Shown: one piece after another, positions 33,263 to 42,113 of the stretch
Layout: each line of letters opens with the position of its first letter
Numbering within the stretch: the first letter of the stretch is position 1
From: Sporosarcina sp. D27
Lineage (GTDB): Bacteria > Bacillota > Bacilli > Bacillales_A > Planococcaceae
Direction: 5' to 3'
Length of the DNA: 58,556 nucleotides
NCBI RefSeq assembly: GCF_000586555.1
Contig: NZ_AZUC01000052.1
Coordinates: 1-58,556 of the forward strand
Program-made: the position numbers and the translations under genes
The notes under the pieces: generated by a model
The model's input: the letters and a program-made list of their open reading frames with translations, nothing else
Database searches by the model: none
What the model was told of the DNA's origin: nothing

Positions 33263-34675
33263 TTAGCTTGGTCCAAGTCCGATATACTGAGCAATAACTA
33301 TTAAAATGAACGCTACGAAATGGAGAATCATGAATAACTTCCACGAGAACTTCACCCAATCCGCATAATTCACATTCGACATTCCGAGTGCAGCCATTAA
33401 TCCACCCGAAGTTGGCCACAAGTAATTCGTGAACCCATCACCGAATTGGTAGACAACAACCATTACTTGCTGGTTAATGCCAAGTATCTTTCCTAAAGGT
33501 CCCATGATTGGCATCAAAATTAATGCCTTTCCACTTCCAGAAACAACAAAGAAGTTGAAGAAGATAACAACCAGGAACAGTACAAACAATGTTACAACGG
33601 ATCCGGTGTTGTTTAAAAGTCCAGCCAATGCGTGTACTGCTGAATCTATAATTTCAGCTTGTGTCATCAGGATCATTACAGAGCGTGCAAATCCGATAGC
33701 GAGAGCTGTTGGCAGAAGTCTTGAAGCGCCAATACCAAAATCCGCTGCTGCTTCACTCGGTGACAAACGCAAGATGAGGACTAAAAATACTGCATAAATC
33801 GCATAGACTGCTGACAATTGAGGCATTCCCCAACCGAGTTGAATCGCACCATATGCACTACCAACTAACACAGCAACTAATCCAAGTAACGCAATTTTTC
33901 GAGGCCATGTTAATGGTTCTTCTTCATAAGTAGCTGTTTTTGCATCTTCCAAGTGTGCTAAATATTCGTCTGCGACAATACTTTTCATTGGGTCTGCCTT
34001 CGTTTTGTTCGCATATCGAAGAATGTACACTATGGTGATCGCAATGAAGATTACAAGAGAGGAAATCCGGAACGTAAGACCGGAATAGATAGGCAAGCCC
34101 ACTATCGATTGACTGACACCTGTCGTATAGAAGTTCACCGCACCTGCAGTGAATCCGATCGCTAGTCCCATTGTGGATGTAGCAAATGCCGTGATTCGGT
34201 CATACCCCATTCCCATGACAACAGCCATTGCCAGTGGGATGAACGGAATTCCACCTTCACCGAAACCGATTGTTCCCATAATCGCGAATACAGTGAGTAA
34301 AACAAAAATAATTAGTTTTTCTTTTCCAGCAGCAACTCGCAGTAGTTTGTGAATCCCAGCCGCAATCGCACCAGACTTTTCAAGAAGATAGAGAGCACCA
34401 CTGGCAAAAAGCAACATAACAATGATGTCGGCAGATTGCACAACCCCATTGTGGAGAGCCGAAAAGAAATCCATAAATCCAATTGCATTTTCTTGTTCGA
34501 CATAATTGAAAACATCTGTGTTCAGTTGCTCAATTCCCGTTTCAGGGTCGACCACGCGTTCATATTGTCCACTAGGTACAATCCATGACAAAGCTACTAC
34601 TAGCAGCATAACGAGTAAAAACATGATGTATACGTGTGGAAAGTTAAACCCCTTGCGCTTATCCTTCTGTGACAT
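33263..34675 (-). CDS. YfcC family permease
   Basis: A 470-residue membrane protein with about twelve segments of the YfcC/DcuC-like ion transporter family: N-terminal FPHVYIMFLLVMLLVVALSW then IVPSGQYERVVD, FGEGGIPFIPLAMAVVMGMG in the middle and YQFGDGFTNYLWPTSGGLMA near the end. Relatives carry basic amino acids, dicarboxylates or peptides. It lies between two M20 amidohydrolase genes, so it probably imports their substrate. RBS GGGGGAA. Confidence 0.82.
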   Translation of the reverse strand: MSQKDKRKGFNFPHVYIMFLLVMLLVVALSWIVPSGQYERVVDPETGIEQLNTDVFNYVEQENAIGFMDFFSALHNGVVQSADIIVMLLFASGALYLLEKSGAIAAGIHKLLRVAAGKEKLIIFVLLTVFAIMGTIGFGEGGIPFIPLAMAVVMGMGYDRITAFATSTMGLAIGFTAGAVNFYTTGVSQSIVGLPIYSGLTFRISSLVIFIAITIVYILRYANKTKADPMKSIVADEYLAHLEDAKTATYEEEPLTWPRKIALLGLVAVLVGSAYGAIQLGWGMPQLSAVYAIYAVFLVLILRLSPSEAAADFGIGASRLLPTALAIGFARSVMILMTQAEIIDSAVHALAGLLNNTGSVVTLFVLFLVVIFFNFFVVSGSGKALILMPIMGPLGKILGINQQVMVVVYQFGDGFTNYLWPTSGGLMAALGMSNVNYADWVKFSWKLFMILHFVAFILIVIAQYIGLGPS

Positions 34676-34708
34676 TCAATTTCCCCCAATTCCCCATATC
34701 GATGAACT

Positions 34709-35827
34709 TTAGATTCTTGCGATTCCTTTAAAAAGTGCAACCCCAGTTTCGATCAATTCATCCCTGAAATCATACTCGCTCGTATGAAGATTTGGATAAT
34801 TTTCACCATTTCCCACGAAGCAATAGGCTCCTTTTGTCAACTTTGTAAAATGTCCGAAGTCTTCAGAACCACGGAATGCATCTTCTAATTCGATGATTTC
34901 CATCTCATTATCTTTTGCGCTACGACGGATTTCATCGGAACACTCTTTAGCGTTCGCTGTTTCAGGGAACTCATCTTGGTACTCGAATGCAACTTGCAAA
35001 CCATATTCTTTTGCTTGCGCTGTTGCAAAGTTTTCTAGGTTTTTTTGAAGTCGGTCCATCTCTTTTTCATGTAGGGCGCGAATGGTCAAGCGAATCGTAC
35101 CTTTCGATGCGGACATTCCAAAAGCTTTTTCGCCTAAATCGATTTGGACAACCGTACAAAGAACTAGTCCCTCATTAAGTTCTGGTGAAATGAATTTCGG
35201 AATCTCTTGTACGATATATGAGATTGCAAGTGCAGGGTTCTTACCATTTTCGGGTTGACTTGCGTGAGCGGGAGAACCCGTTAATTGAATCGTCATTCCT
35301 TTAGAAGCACACAACATCGTGCCATCTTTAACAGCAACTGTTTTAAATGGAAGACCACTCATATTGTGATAGGCGTAAATTTCATCAATCTGGTGCTCGT
35401 CGATGAATTCTACACATTGTTTGGCTCCATCCCCAGTTTCCTCAGCAGGTTGGAAGAGACAGAAAATATTTTGGTCTGCCCCGTTTTGATCAACTTCGAG
35501 CGCAAACGCTGCCAGTGTTGCTGAATGTCCATCATGTCCGCACTTATGCGCTTTTCCAGGATATTGAGATGCCCAGGGGATATCGATGACTTCGTCCATT
35601 GGTAGGGCATCAAAATCGGCTCGGAAGGCAATGGATGGTTTACCCACTCCTGCACGATAAATAGCGTAGAACCAAGTCCCTTTATCTACTATCTCAAAGT
35701 GAGTTGTATGCGTTTTCAAAAAATCCATTAAGTATTGTTTGGTCCATACTTCTTCGTTCGAGAGTTCAGGATGTTGGTGCAAATCATGACGCAGTTGCTT
35801 TGCTAATTCAAAATTATGACTATTCAT
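34709..35827 (-). CDS. M20 family amidohydrolase
   Basis: A 372-residue M20 amidohydrolase, distinct from the one at 32000. Motifs: RHDLHQHPELSNEE, AFRADFDALPMDEV, HKCGHDGHSATLAAFA, FQPAEETGDGA and GSEDFGHFT. First gene of the minus-strand operon (AGGAGGCACAC before the ATG). With the permease downstream it suggests uptake and hydrolysis of an amide-linked amino acid derivative, with the second M20 enzyme acting on a related bond. Confidence 0.83.
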   Translation of the reverse strand: MNSHNFELAKQLRHDLHQHPELSNEEVWTKQYLMDFLKTHTTHFEIVDKGTWFYAIYRAGVGKPSIAFRADFDALPMDEVIDIPWASQYPGKAHKCGHDGHSATLAAFALEVDQNGADQNIFCLFQPAEETGDGAKQCVEFIDEHQIDEIYAYHNMSGLPFKTVAVKDGTMLCASKGMTIQLTGSPAHASQPENGKNPALAISYIVQEIPKFISPELNEGLVLCTVVQIDLGEKAFGMSASKGTIRLTIRALHEKEMDRLQKNLENFATAQAKEYGLQVAFEYQDEFPETANAKECSDEIRRSAKDNEMEIIELEDAFRGSEDFGHFTKLTKGAYCFVGNGENYPNLHTSEYDFRDELIETGVALFKGIARI

Positions 35828-35905
35828 TATTTGTGTGCCTCCTAGCGGTTTTCAATTTCCTAACAATTGGTTCGTGAGTCTGAACTGTTAGTTAATTAAT
35901 TATAT

Positions 35906-35918
35906 TGTATATTGTACA
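35906..35918. promoter_or_regulatory. possible GntR operator
   Basis: TGTA-TATTG-TACA half-palindrome in a very AT-rich stretch (35895-35940) upstream of the M20-YfcC-M20 operon. A FadR-subfamily GntR regulator is encoded next door. The AT content makes chance palindromes likely. Confidence 0.25.
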
Positions 35919-35939
35919 TTATATTTTATTTTTTACAAT

Positions 35940-35975
35940 AAAAAAAATCCGCATAGAGATGCAGATTTTTTTAAC
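35940..35975 (-). terminator. terminator of the GntR gene
   Basis: Read on the minus strand: stem AATCTGCAT / ATGCGGATT with loop CTCT and a long T run. Confidence 0.75.
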
Positions 35976-35989
35976 AGGCTGTTTTTTAG

Positions 35990-36637
35990 TTATAGGGGAA
36001 TAAGCTCAGCTTTTTCAGCATTCCAATGAACTTCCTTCAAGTAACTTTCTAATTCAGTCGATTTGCCTTCTCTGAATAATTCAAGCATTTTACGATGTTC
36101 ATGATTTGTTTCTCTCAACTTGTTGGCTGTCCATATCGGGTCTTCCATCCAATCAAACGTCTTTAAAAACTTCTTTTCTAACTGTAATAACAAAGTGACA
36201 AGACTCTTATTCGGGCAAATGGACAAATAGACATTATGAAACGATTCCTGCATTTTGTGATACATGGAGAAATTTCCGGTATTAATAGCCAAATCAATAC
36301 TTTCAATATAGAACTCCATTTCCTTCAGGTGTTTGTCTGTTAACAAATGTGTTGTCAAGGAAGCAGCTAGACCATCTAATGCGCCGATGATCAAATACGT
36401 TTCTTTAGCTTCCTCAGTAGTCAAGCTCTTGATGATAAATCCTTTTCGAGGGATATTTTCTAACAAACCTTCTGACGATAGTTGAATCAGTGCTTCTCGC
36501 ACGGGCGTTCGACTTACTTTCAAAGCATCACAAATAGCGTTCTCATTTACTTTATTACTAGCTGTGAGCGTTCCGTTATTGATTTGCTCGACGATGTAAT
36601 TGTAGACATGATCTGTTAACGACAAATAGTTTTTCAT
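35990..36637 (-). CDS. GntR family regulator (FadR subfamily, FCD domain)
   Basis: A 215-residue regulator. The N-terminal winged helix is VYNYIVEQINNGTLTASNKVNENAICDALKVSRTPVREALIQLSSEGLLENIPRKGF; the C-terminal FCD ligand domain contains the helical EFYIESIDLA..FHNVYLSI segment. It lies between the M20/YfcC operon and the divergent aspartate-dehydrogenase-like gene, so it probably controls both in response to an amino-acid-type ligand. RBS GAGGT. Confidence 0.83.
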   Translation of the reverse strand: MKNYLSLTDHVYNYIVEQINNGTLTASNKVNENAICDALKVSRTPVREALIQLSSEGLLENIPRKGFIIKSLTTEEAKETYLIIGALDGLAASLTTHLLTDKHLKEMEFYIESIDLAINTGNFSMYHKMQESFHNVYLSICPNKSLVTLLLQLEKKFLKTFDWMEDPIWTANKLRETNHEHRKMLELFREGKSTELESYLKEVHWNAEKAELIPL

Positions 36638-36789
36638 TTTTAAAACCTCAATATCTTTTTGACCTCTATTATATAGATTATTTGTAAAAATTCAATTTGT
36701 AGATGAAAAGTTTTGGGATTACTGGTGAAAGTAGGTATGATGAGAGTATCTATCTTTACTGGGTAAAACAGACGAACAGGAGGAATTGC

Positions 36790-37572
36790 ATGCAAATAGG
36801 AATCATTGGTACAGGAAATATCGCAACTTATCTATTGGAGAAAATCAATGAAGAAAATTGGTTAAACGGGGAGGTCATAGCGCTATTTGGTCGCAATCGA
36901 GAAGTAGGAGAGGACCTTGCAACGCGCTATGGAATCGATTTCCATACTGAGTTTCAAGATTTTCTAGATGCACCTATTACTATGGTAGTGGAAGCCGCAA
37001 CGATAGAAGCCGCGAATAGCTATATGAAAGCTGTGGTTACTAGCAAGAAAAATATGATTTTAAGTAGTATTGGTGTGTTTAACAACATCCAGTTGCTCGA
37101 TGAACTGAAAGAACTCGCAGAATCGAAAGGGGTGCAAGTGTCACTTCCTTCAGGTGCAATTGGTGGGTTGGATTTGTTGAAATCTGCGAATGCTGTTAAC
37201 GGATTAAAACATGTGCAAATTACAACTAGGAAATCTCCTGTTTCACTTGGGCTTCAAGCGGATCATAGAGAAGAACTGCTTTTCGAAGGATCTGCAAAGG
37301 AAGCAATTCTAAAGTTTCCTCGGAATATGAATGTGGCTTTGGTGCTAGCCCTCGCAGGAATTGGTATTGAGAAAACGAGAGTTCAAGTCATAGTAGATCC
37401 TGCAGTCAAGCGGAATACCCATGTAATAGAGGCAGAAGGTGATTTTGGGAATATGAAGTTACAAGTCGAAAATAATCCTATGCCAAAGAATCCAAAGACT
37501 AGCTATCTTGCTGCTCTGAGTATTTTAGACGCGTTGAAAAATAAGCATCATTCGATTAGAATCGGAAACTAA
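36790..37572 (+). CDS. aspartate dehydrogenase-like NAD(P)-dependent oxidoreductase (NadX family)
   Basis: A 260-residue oxidoreductase of the aspartate dehydrogenase family: Rossmann motif IGIIGTGNIATYLL (3-16), VVEAAT near 73, VSLPSGAIGGLDLL near 122 and RNTHVIEAEGDFG with the conserved His near 218. The family converts L-aspartate to iminoaspartate or oxaloacetate plus ammonia. Divergent from the gntR gene, with M20 hydrolases and a permease beyond, it may process an amino acid freed by those enzymes. ATG 36790 after AGGAGG (36778-36783); the frame is open further upstream without support. Confidence 0.72.
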   Translation: MQIGIIGTGNIATYLLEKINEENWLNGEVIALFGRNREVGEDLATRYGIDFHTEFQDFLDAPITMVVEAATIEAANSYMKAVVTSKKNMILSSIGVFNNIQLLDELKELAESKGVQVSLPSGAIGGLDLLKSANAVNGLKHVQITTRKSPVSLGLQADHREELLFEGSAKEAILKFPRNMNVALVLALAGIGIEKTRVQVIVDPAVKRNTHVIEAEGDFGNMKLQVENNPMPKNPKTSYLAALSILDALKNKHHSIRIGN

Positions 37573-37592
37573 ATGCTCTTAATGAATATTAA

Positions 37593-37632
37593 AAAAGTAA
37601 CTGTCCATTTTCTTGAGGACAGTTACTTTTCT
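37593..37632. terminator. bidirectional terminator
   Basis: Perfect 14-bp stem AAAAGTAACTGTCC (37593-37606) / GGACAGTTACTTTT (37617-37630) between convergent genes. Confidence 0.9.
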
Positions 37633-37637
37633 ATGGT

Positions 37638-38834
37638 TTAATGTGTTTTTTCAGAGACCTGCGAAGTCGTTTTGCTGAGCGATTTTTTCTTCTTCACAGC
37701 CATCGATAGAGATATCGTTGCACAAACAAAGGCAATAATGACGATGAAACCACCGACAGCGGGCATGCTGGTCACGCTACCTGTATGACTGAACGCTATA
37801 CCACCAACACCTGAACCAAGAGCAATCCCGACTTGAAGCGCAGAATTGTTAAAGCTCTGGTGGATATCTGATGATACAGGGTCTGTTTGAATAATATAAT
37901 CTTGCTGCGCTGGTGCAAGTGCCCAGCTGAGCGCACCCCAAATCATCATAACGATGATGAAAACTGGCATAGAAAACGTAGAGTAAGGCAGCACGAACAG
38001 ACTAAGTGAAAACGTTCCTAAAATGATTAAAATACTCTTTTGAGAGCCAATGCGTGATGCAAGTCCTCCACCGAAACCGCCACCAACAACGGCTGCAATC
38101 CCGAACAAGAAATAAAAGATACTGACCGATGAAGAGCTGAGATTCATCGTAGTTTCAAGAAAGGGTGTGAAATACGCGTACACAGTATAATGACCTGCGA
38201 GCATAAACATCGTTGCTAAATGGGCAAAGACGATCTTTTTATTAGCTAATGCTTTCAACTGTTCACGAAGTGGCTGCACGTCACCTGTAGGAATTTCATC
38301 GAAAAACTTACTGATCAATAGAATACTACCAATTGTTAAGATTGCGATTCCGAGGAAAACTGTGCGCCATCCGAATGCATTTGTAATGACGATTCCAATC
38401 GGTACGCCGAGTACAAGTGAAGAACTGATTCCCATATAGATATATCCTAATGCTTTCGCACGTACATGTGGTTTTGAAATGCGGGCGGTGATGGTTAAGG
38501 ATAGGACGATGACTAACGCTGCACTTGCTGCAGTTAGAACCCTAGCGGTCATCATCATTGCAAAGGTTGTGCTGAAATATGTGAATACGTTTCCTAAGAA
38601 AAATACCGATAATGTTAGTAAATATAACTTCTTCCGTTCTATTTTAGCCGTTAGTGACAGCAACACAGGTCCAGCGATTGCAAAGACCAATGCAAATATT
38701 GTAATGAGTTGCCCAGCCGTTGCGATCGAAACTTGCAAGTCTTCAGCGACTACTGGCAAAATACCGCCTACAACCAATTCGACTAAGCCTACTGTAATTG
38801 CCGAAATGGCTAATAAAAATACACGAATGTCCAA
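37638..38834 (-). CDS. pbuE: PbuE, purine efflux pump (MFS)
   Basis: A 398-residue twelve-segment major facilitator protein closely resembling B. subtilis PbuE throughout: FLLAISAITVGLVELVVGGI at the start, LLSLTAKIERKKLYLL, AGHYTVYAYFTPFLE and APAQQDYIIQ..SSDIHQSFNNSALQVGIALG. PbuE exports hypoxanthine, adenine and related bases. Start TTG 38834 after AGGAGGAG. Expression is governed by the purine riboswitch at 38876-38970, which confirms the assignment. Confidence 0.9.
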   Translation of the reverse strand: MDIRVFLLAISAITVGLVELVVGGILPVVAEDLQVSIATAGQLITIFALVFAIAGPVLLSLTAKIERKKLYLLTLSVFFLGNVFTYFSTTFAMMMTARVLTAASAALVIVLSLTITARISKPHVRAKALGYIYMGISSSLVLGVPIGIVITNAFGWRTVFLGIAILTIGSILLISKFFDEIPTGDVQPLREQLKALANKKIVFAHLATMFMLAGHYTVYAYFTPFLETTMNLSSSSVSIFYFLFGIAAVVGGGFGGGLASRIGSQKSILIILGTFSLSLFVLPYSTFSMPVFIIVMMIWGALSWALAPAQQDYIIQTDPVSSDIHQSFNNSALQVGIALGSGVGGIAFSHTGSVTSMPAVGGFIVIIAFVCATISLSMAVKKKKSLSKTTSQVSEKTH

Positions 38835-38875
38835 CTAATCTCCTCCTGCTATTATTCTTTATCGAATTTGAATAT

Positions 38876-38970
38876 AAAAAAAGTCCCGACTACAAAAATT
38901 CTTTTGTAGTCAGGACTTAACGGATCCTGGTAGAGACCCTCGAACCATATTATCGAGGTTATACAGATTT
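38876..38970 (-). ncRNA. purine riboswitch with overlapping terminator (pbuE type, guanine-type base)
   Basis: Read on the minus strand: P1/J1-2 TGTATAACC, P2 CCTCGAT/TTCGAGG with loop AATATGG, J2-3 GTCTCTACC, P3 CAGGAT/GTCCTG with loop CCGTTAA, then J3-1 ACTAC. The aptamer closely follows the B. subtilis pbuE adenine aptamer, but the specificity base corresponding to U74 is C (GACTAC, not GATTAC), the guanine-type identity. A terminator AGTCC.GACTACAAAA / TTTTGTAGTC.GGACT plus T7 shares its left arm with P3 and P1. Ligand binding should therefore prevent termination (ON switch). The terminator's right arm carries the matching G. Confidence 0.92.
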
Positions 38971-39160
38971 TTTTAGTATGAAATTTTTTCTTCTCATAAA
39001 TTTATCATGAAAATTGAACGGTGGCAAGGGTAAGACGTCTGACAACCAAAAAATAACGATTAGCACGTGAGCAAGGTAACTTCAATCTAAAGTGAAACTA
39101 CATAAGTATAAAATGAACTTTTTATCTGTCTGGAAACTCTTATAAGGGAGAGGTGAGGAA

Positions 39161-39706
39161 ATGAGGATTGTCAGGTTGGTCAAGAAGGCGAAAATGGGGA
39201 ATAAGGAAGCTCTGCTGCAGCTCATTAGTGAGCAACAAGATGCTTACTATCGACTAGCCTTAACGTATATGGGGAACTCTCATGACGCCATGGATGCTAT
39301 GGAAGATATGATTGTGAGTCTGTATCATTCGATTCCTCAACTTAAAAAGGAAGAAGCATTTTATAGTTGGAGCAAAACAATTCTTGTAAATCGATGTAAA
39401 AAACTGTTGCTGCAGAAAAATAAGATTGTTCCGATGGAGAACAGTGATGAAAGTTTAGAAAAACCTATCATAACTGTTGATGCGACTAACTCTTTTACAC
39501 AGACCGAGCAGCGTATGGATTTGAAAGACATGTTGAGTACGCTTAATGCGAACCAGCAAGAAGCGATAGAATTGAAGTATTTACATGATTTGGACCTTCA
39601 AACAATTGCCAACATGACAGGCGTATCAATTGGAACCGTGAAATCCCGTGTTTTCCAAGGGTTAAAGAAAATGCGTGATCAATTCGGAGGTGAATGGAAT
39701 GAATGA
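39161..39706 (+). CDS. ECF-type RNA polymerase sigma factor (pair 1)
   Basis: A 181-residue sigma-70 family protein of ECF size. Region 2 is QDAYYRLALTYMGNSHDAMDAMEDMIVSLYHSI..FYSWSKTILVNRCKKLL; region 4 is LNANQQEAIELKYLHDLDLQTIANMTGVSIGTVKSRVFQGLKKM. It overlaps by 8 nt the anti-sigma-like gene at 39699. No clear ECF-type autoregulatory promoter was found upstream. RBS GAGAGGTGAGG. Confidence 0.85.
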   Translation: MRIVRLVKKAKMGNKEALLQLISEQQDAYYRLALTYMGNSHDAMDAMEDMIVSLYHSIPQLKKEEAFYSWSKTILVNRCKKLLLQKNKIVPMENSDESLEKPIITVDATNSFTQTEQRMDLKDMLSTLNANQQEAIELKYLHDLDLQTIANMTGVSIGTVKSRVFQGLKKMRDQFGGEWNE

Positions 39707-40976
39707 ACTGGAGCAGCATTTAGAAAGAGAAAAGAGTCGGTTAGAAAATAATAAGGCTCCTGAAGAACTAAACGAACGTTTACGGCTAGCATTAGAGCGA
39801 ACGCCTTCAAGACGTGTAAACAAAACTCCCAAATGGATAGCTGTCGCAGTAGCGATATTATTTCTTTCTTTTGTTAGCTATAACTACAATGCGTTCGCTT
39901 ACTACGGAAAGAAATTGCTTGGGTATGATGAACTAATGACAGATACGTTGGCTCAATTGAATGAAGAAGGCAACGGCCAATCAATAGAGAAAAAGATCAT
40001 ACTTTCAGATGGATCCGAGCTTTACTTGGATGGATTGCTGACAGATGAAAATCAATCCATTCTGTACTACACCATTAAGAATTCTAAAGGAGTTGCAGCA
40101 GAGCCGCAGTTTTCAGTAATCCAAGGACTATGGACAAAAGCGTACCCGACTCACGGTACGTACTCATTGAATGAAGAAGGAACAGAAATGAAGGGAATAC
40201 AAGGGTTTGAATCGATTAGTCCGTTTGCGAAAAAACTTACGTTAGAATATATGACCAACGAAGGCACTGAGCAAGGAGAGATCACTTTTCCTTATGATCC
40301 CAAGCAAGCAATGCAAACTGAGCTAAAACAATCGATACGTAAAAAGGTACACGTCGACCAAGGGACCATCCGCTTTGACTCGATAACTGCGACACCAAGT
40401 CGTACAACTATTAAAGGGAAAGTGAAAGTGGATAACTTTGACCGTATTCAGTTAGGGGCAGGAGGAGTTCAATTGCTTGCGAATGGGGAACCGATTGACT
40501 TGACCGGATCTAGCTCCAAGTCAGCAATTTTTGGATCAGATATTGAAATTTACTATGACCGTTTACCGAAGGAAATCGACACATTAGAGTTAGTTGTGGA
40601 CAAATTTGTGGGCTATCAAACACTAAACGAAGCGATTGCTCTAAAAGGTGATAACGAACAATCTGAAGAGATTCATGGTAAGGAGCTGATCATCCGTAAA
40701 ATCGAAAAAACTACGGAAGGTATTCAAGTAACGATTGCAACTGAACCAGATATCTTATTAGACGGTGTCTCCATCCAGTCAAAAGGGAAATCGACACCTC
40801 TTCACACCACACTAAGGGCGGACCTTCTAGATGGTGAAAATGGAGAAACATATAACGAGCGAGTTCTGCTCTTTAATACCGATGAAATGCCGAATACACT
40901 TTTGATTGAAGGGATGCATTATGCAAAGAGTTACGGAGACCATATTCAGCTGATAGGGAAAAAAGAAAAACGTTGA
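39699..40976 (+). CDS. DUF4179 anti-sigma-like membrane protein (pair 1)
   Basis: A 425-residue protein: cytoplasmic N-terminus of about 45 residues, one membrane helix (WIAVAVAILFLSFVSYN, near 47-63), then a large extracellular DUF4179-type region. This is the layout of a single-pass anti-sigma factor, with the N-terminus holding the sigma factor encoded just upstream (genes overlap, ATGAATGA). ATG 39699 is supported by GGAGGTG (39686-39692). The stop lies inside the following terminator stem. Confidence 0.8.
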   Translation: MNELEQHLEREKSRLENNKAPEELNERLRLALERTPSRRVNKTPKWIAVAVAILFLSFVSYNYNAFAYYGKKLLGYDELMTDTLAQLNEEGNGQSIEKKIILSDGSELYLDGLLTDENQSILYYTIKNSKGVAAEPQFSVIQGLWTKAYPTHGTYSLNEEGTEMKGIQGFESISPFAKKLTLEYMTNEGTEQGEITFPYDPKQAMQTELKQSIRKKVHVDQGTIRFDSITATPSRTTIKGKVKVDNFDRIQLGAGGVQLLANGEPIDLTGSSSKSAIFGSDIEIYYDRLPKEIDTLELVVDKFVGYQTLNEAIALKGDNEQSEEIHGKELIIRKIEKTTEGIQVTIATEPDILLDGVSIQSKGKSTPLHTTLRADLLDGENGETYNERVLLFNTDEMPNTLLIEGMHYAKSYGDHIQLIGKKEKR

Positions 40977-41006
40977 GGGGGCCTTGGCCTCCCTCAACGT
41001 TTTTTT
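40966..41006 (+). terminator. terminator of sigma/anti-sigma pair 1
   Basis: Stem AAAAACGTTGAGGG / CCCTCAACGTTTTT with inner GGCC/GGCC and a T7 run. It begins within the last codons of the anti-sigma gene. Confidence 0.9.
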
Positions 41007-41069
41007 CTGGATTGCACAGCATAATCAGCTTGGCAGATAACGAAGGGCCACACAAGAATCCCGTAACTG

Positions 41070-41177
41070 AACACCCAAGATTTTAAAGAGCCTTAACTGT
41101 TAACTTTTAAGATTTAAATGGTAAGAACTTTAATGTATAAGTTTTAAAGCTTTGAGCGCTAAACGTTAAGCTTTTAG
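41070..41177. repeat. degenerate tandem repeat, about five units of 21-23 bp
   Basis: Successive segments of the form TTAACTGTTAACTTTTAAG, TAAGTTTTAAAGCTTTGAG and TAAACGTTAAGCTTTTAG follow each other with a period near 22 bp. Each has a TAA...TTAA...TTTTA skeleton. No frame or RNA stem explains it. It lies in a 330-bp gap between convergent genes that is otherwise featureless. Confidence 0.45.
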
Positions 41178-41307
41178 GGTACGACTACTATTTTGTGATT
41201 AAAGTAATTGAAGTAGTTTGTCCGGTTTTACTTATTGTCCCAAAGAAATCCAGGGAAAAGAAGGGTCTTGTGGAGTTCGTTTTCGATTATCCATGCAATC
41301 CAGAAAT

Positions 41308-41937
41308 TTAAATTGAAATTTGTGTTACTGCGTTTGATTCAGAAAGGACTGCATCTACATCCGTTTTAAAATTGGAGATGCTTTCTTCCAATTCGTCAAT
41401 TCGTTTGTTAAGGTGCAGTGGGTCAATAAGGACAAACTCATTGCGTTCCATGAAGGATTTTGTGTGGAGTTCAACTTCTTCTTTTTTAGCGTTCTCTTTC
41501 TTACCTAAGATTTCGGTCAAGTACGCTTCTAATCGCTGCGTCAATGTGTCATTCTCCACAGAAAGTCGATTAATGGCTTTCCTGCGTGCAGATACCATCG
41601 CAGCAAGTAAACTTTCTTCATGCTGTATAGACGTTTTTCGTTCGATTGCTTTAGCGACTGTCATCGTTTCTCCAGCTACGGTTACGTGTGTCACAGCATT
41701 GGACTGTACTACAGCCTCTTTAATCAGATTGCGTCGTTCAATAAGTGATATGGATTTATCAAAACCTGCTTGAATTGTTTTCTCATAAACCTCAATGGAA
41801 AGGCCATTTATTTTTTGTGCGGATTTTCGATCCGTTGCGATAAAGTCTGCTTCTAGGATCGATTTAGCTATTCGATCGTTCAATGTTTTGAGTTCAGATA
41901 GTGCCCGGTGAATGGACATCGTTTGACGTGTATTCAT
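41308..41937 (-). CDS. conserved coiled-coil protein, phage-associated type, function unknown
   Basis: A 209-residue hydrophilic, helix-rich protein with an acidic tail SESNAVTQISI. From memory, similar proteins (motifs LIERRNLIKEAVVQSNAVTHVTVAGETMTVAKAIERK and NEFVLIDPLHLNKRIDELE) occur in Firmicutes phages and plasmids as well as on chromosomes; none has a known role to my knowledge. ATG 41937 follows GGAGGAG; an upstream in-frame start at 42027 has no site. No neighbouring phage genes are present, so it is isolated. Confidence 0.6.
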   Translation of the reverse strand: MNTRQTMSIHRALSELKTLNDRIAKSILEADFIATDRKSAQKINGLSIEVYEKTIQAGFDKSISLIERRNLIKEAVVQSNAVTHVTVAGETMTVAKAIERKTSIQHEESLLAAMVSARRKAINRLSVENDTLTQRLEAYLTEILGKKENAKKEEVELHTKSFMERNEFVLIDPLHLNKRIDELEESISNFKTDVDAVLSESNAVTQISI

Positions 41938-42113
41938 GTCTTCTCCTCCAATCGCTCTATTTAATAGTCTATCATTCCCAATTTGACGTTGCCAAGTTAG
42001 AGCTGAAGAAATGATGGAAATGAGCATGGAAAGGAGTTCTTGCTTCCATAAACGTGTAGAATCGGACTAAGGTACCTGTGAAATGTTTTCAATAAAAGAA
42101 GGAGGTTCAGTCA

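Noticed and set aside
39090..39160. ECF autoregulatory promoter before sigma pair 1
   Set aside because: TGAAAC and TGAACT occur, but no CGTC/CGTA-type -10 lies at a 16-17 nt spacing.
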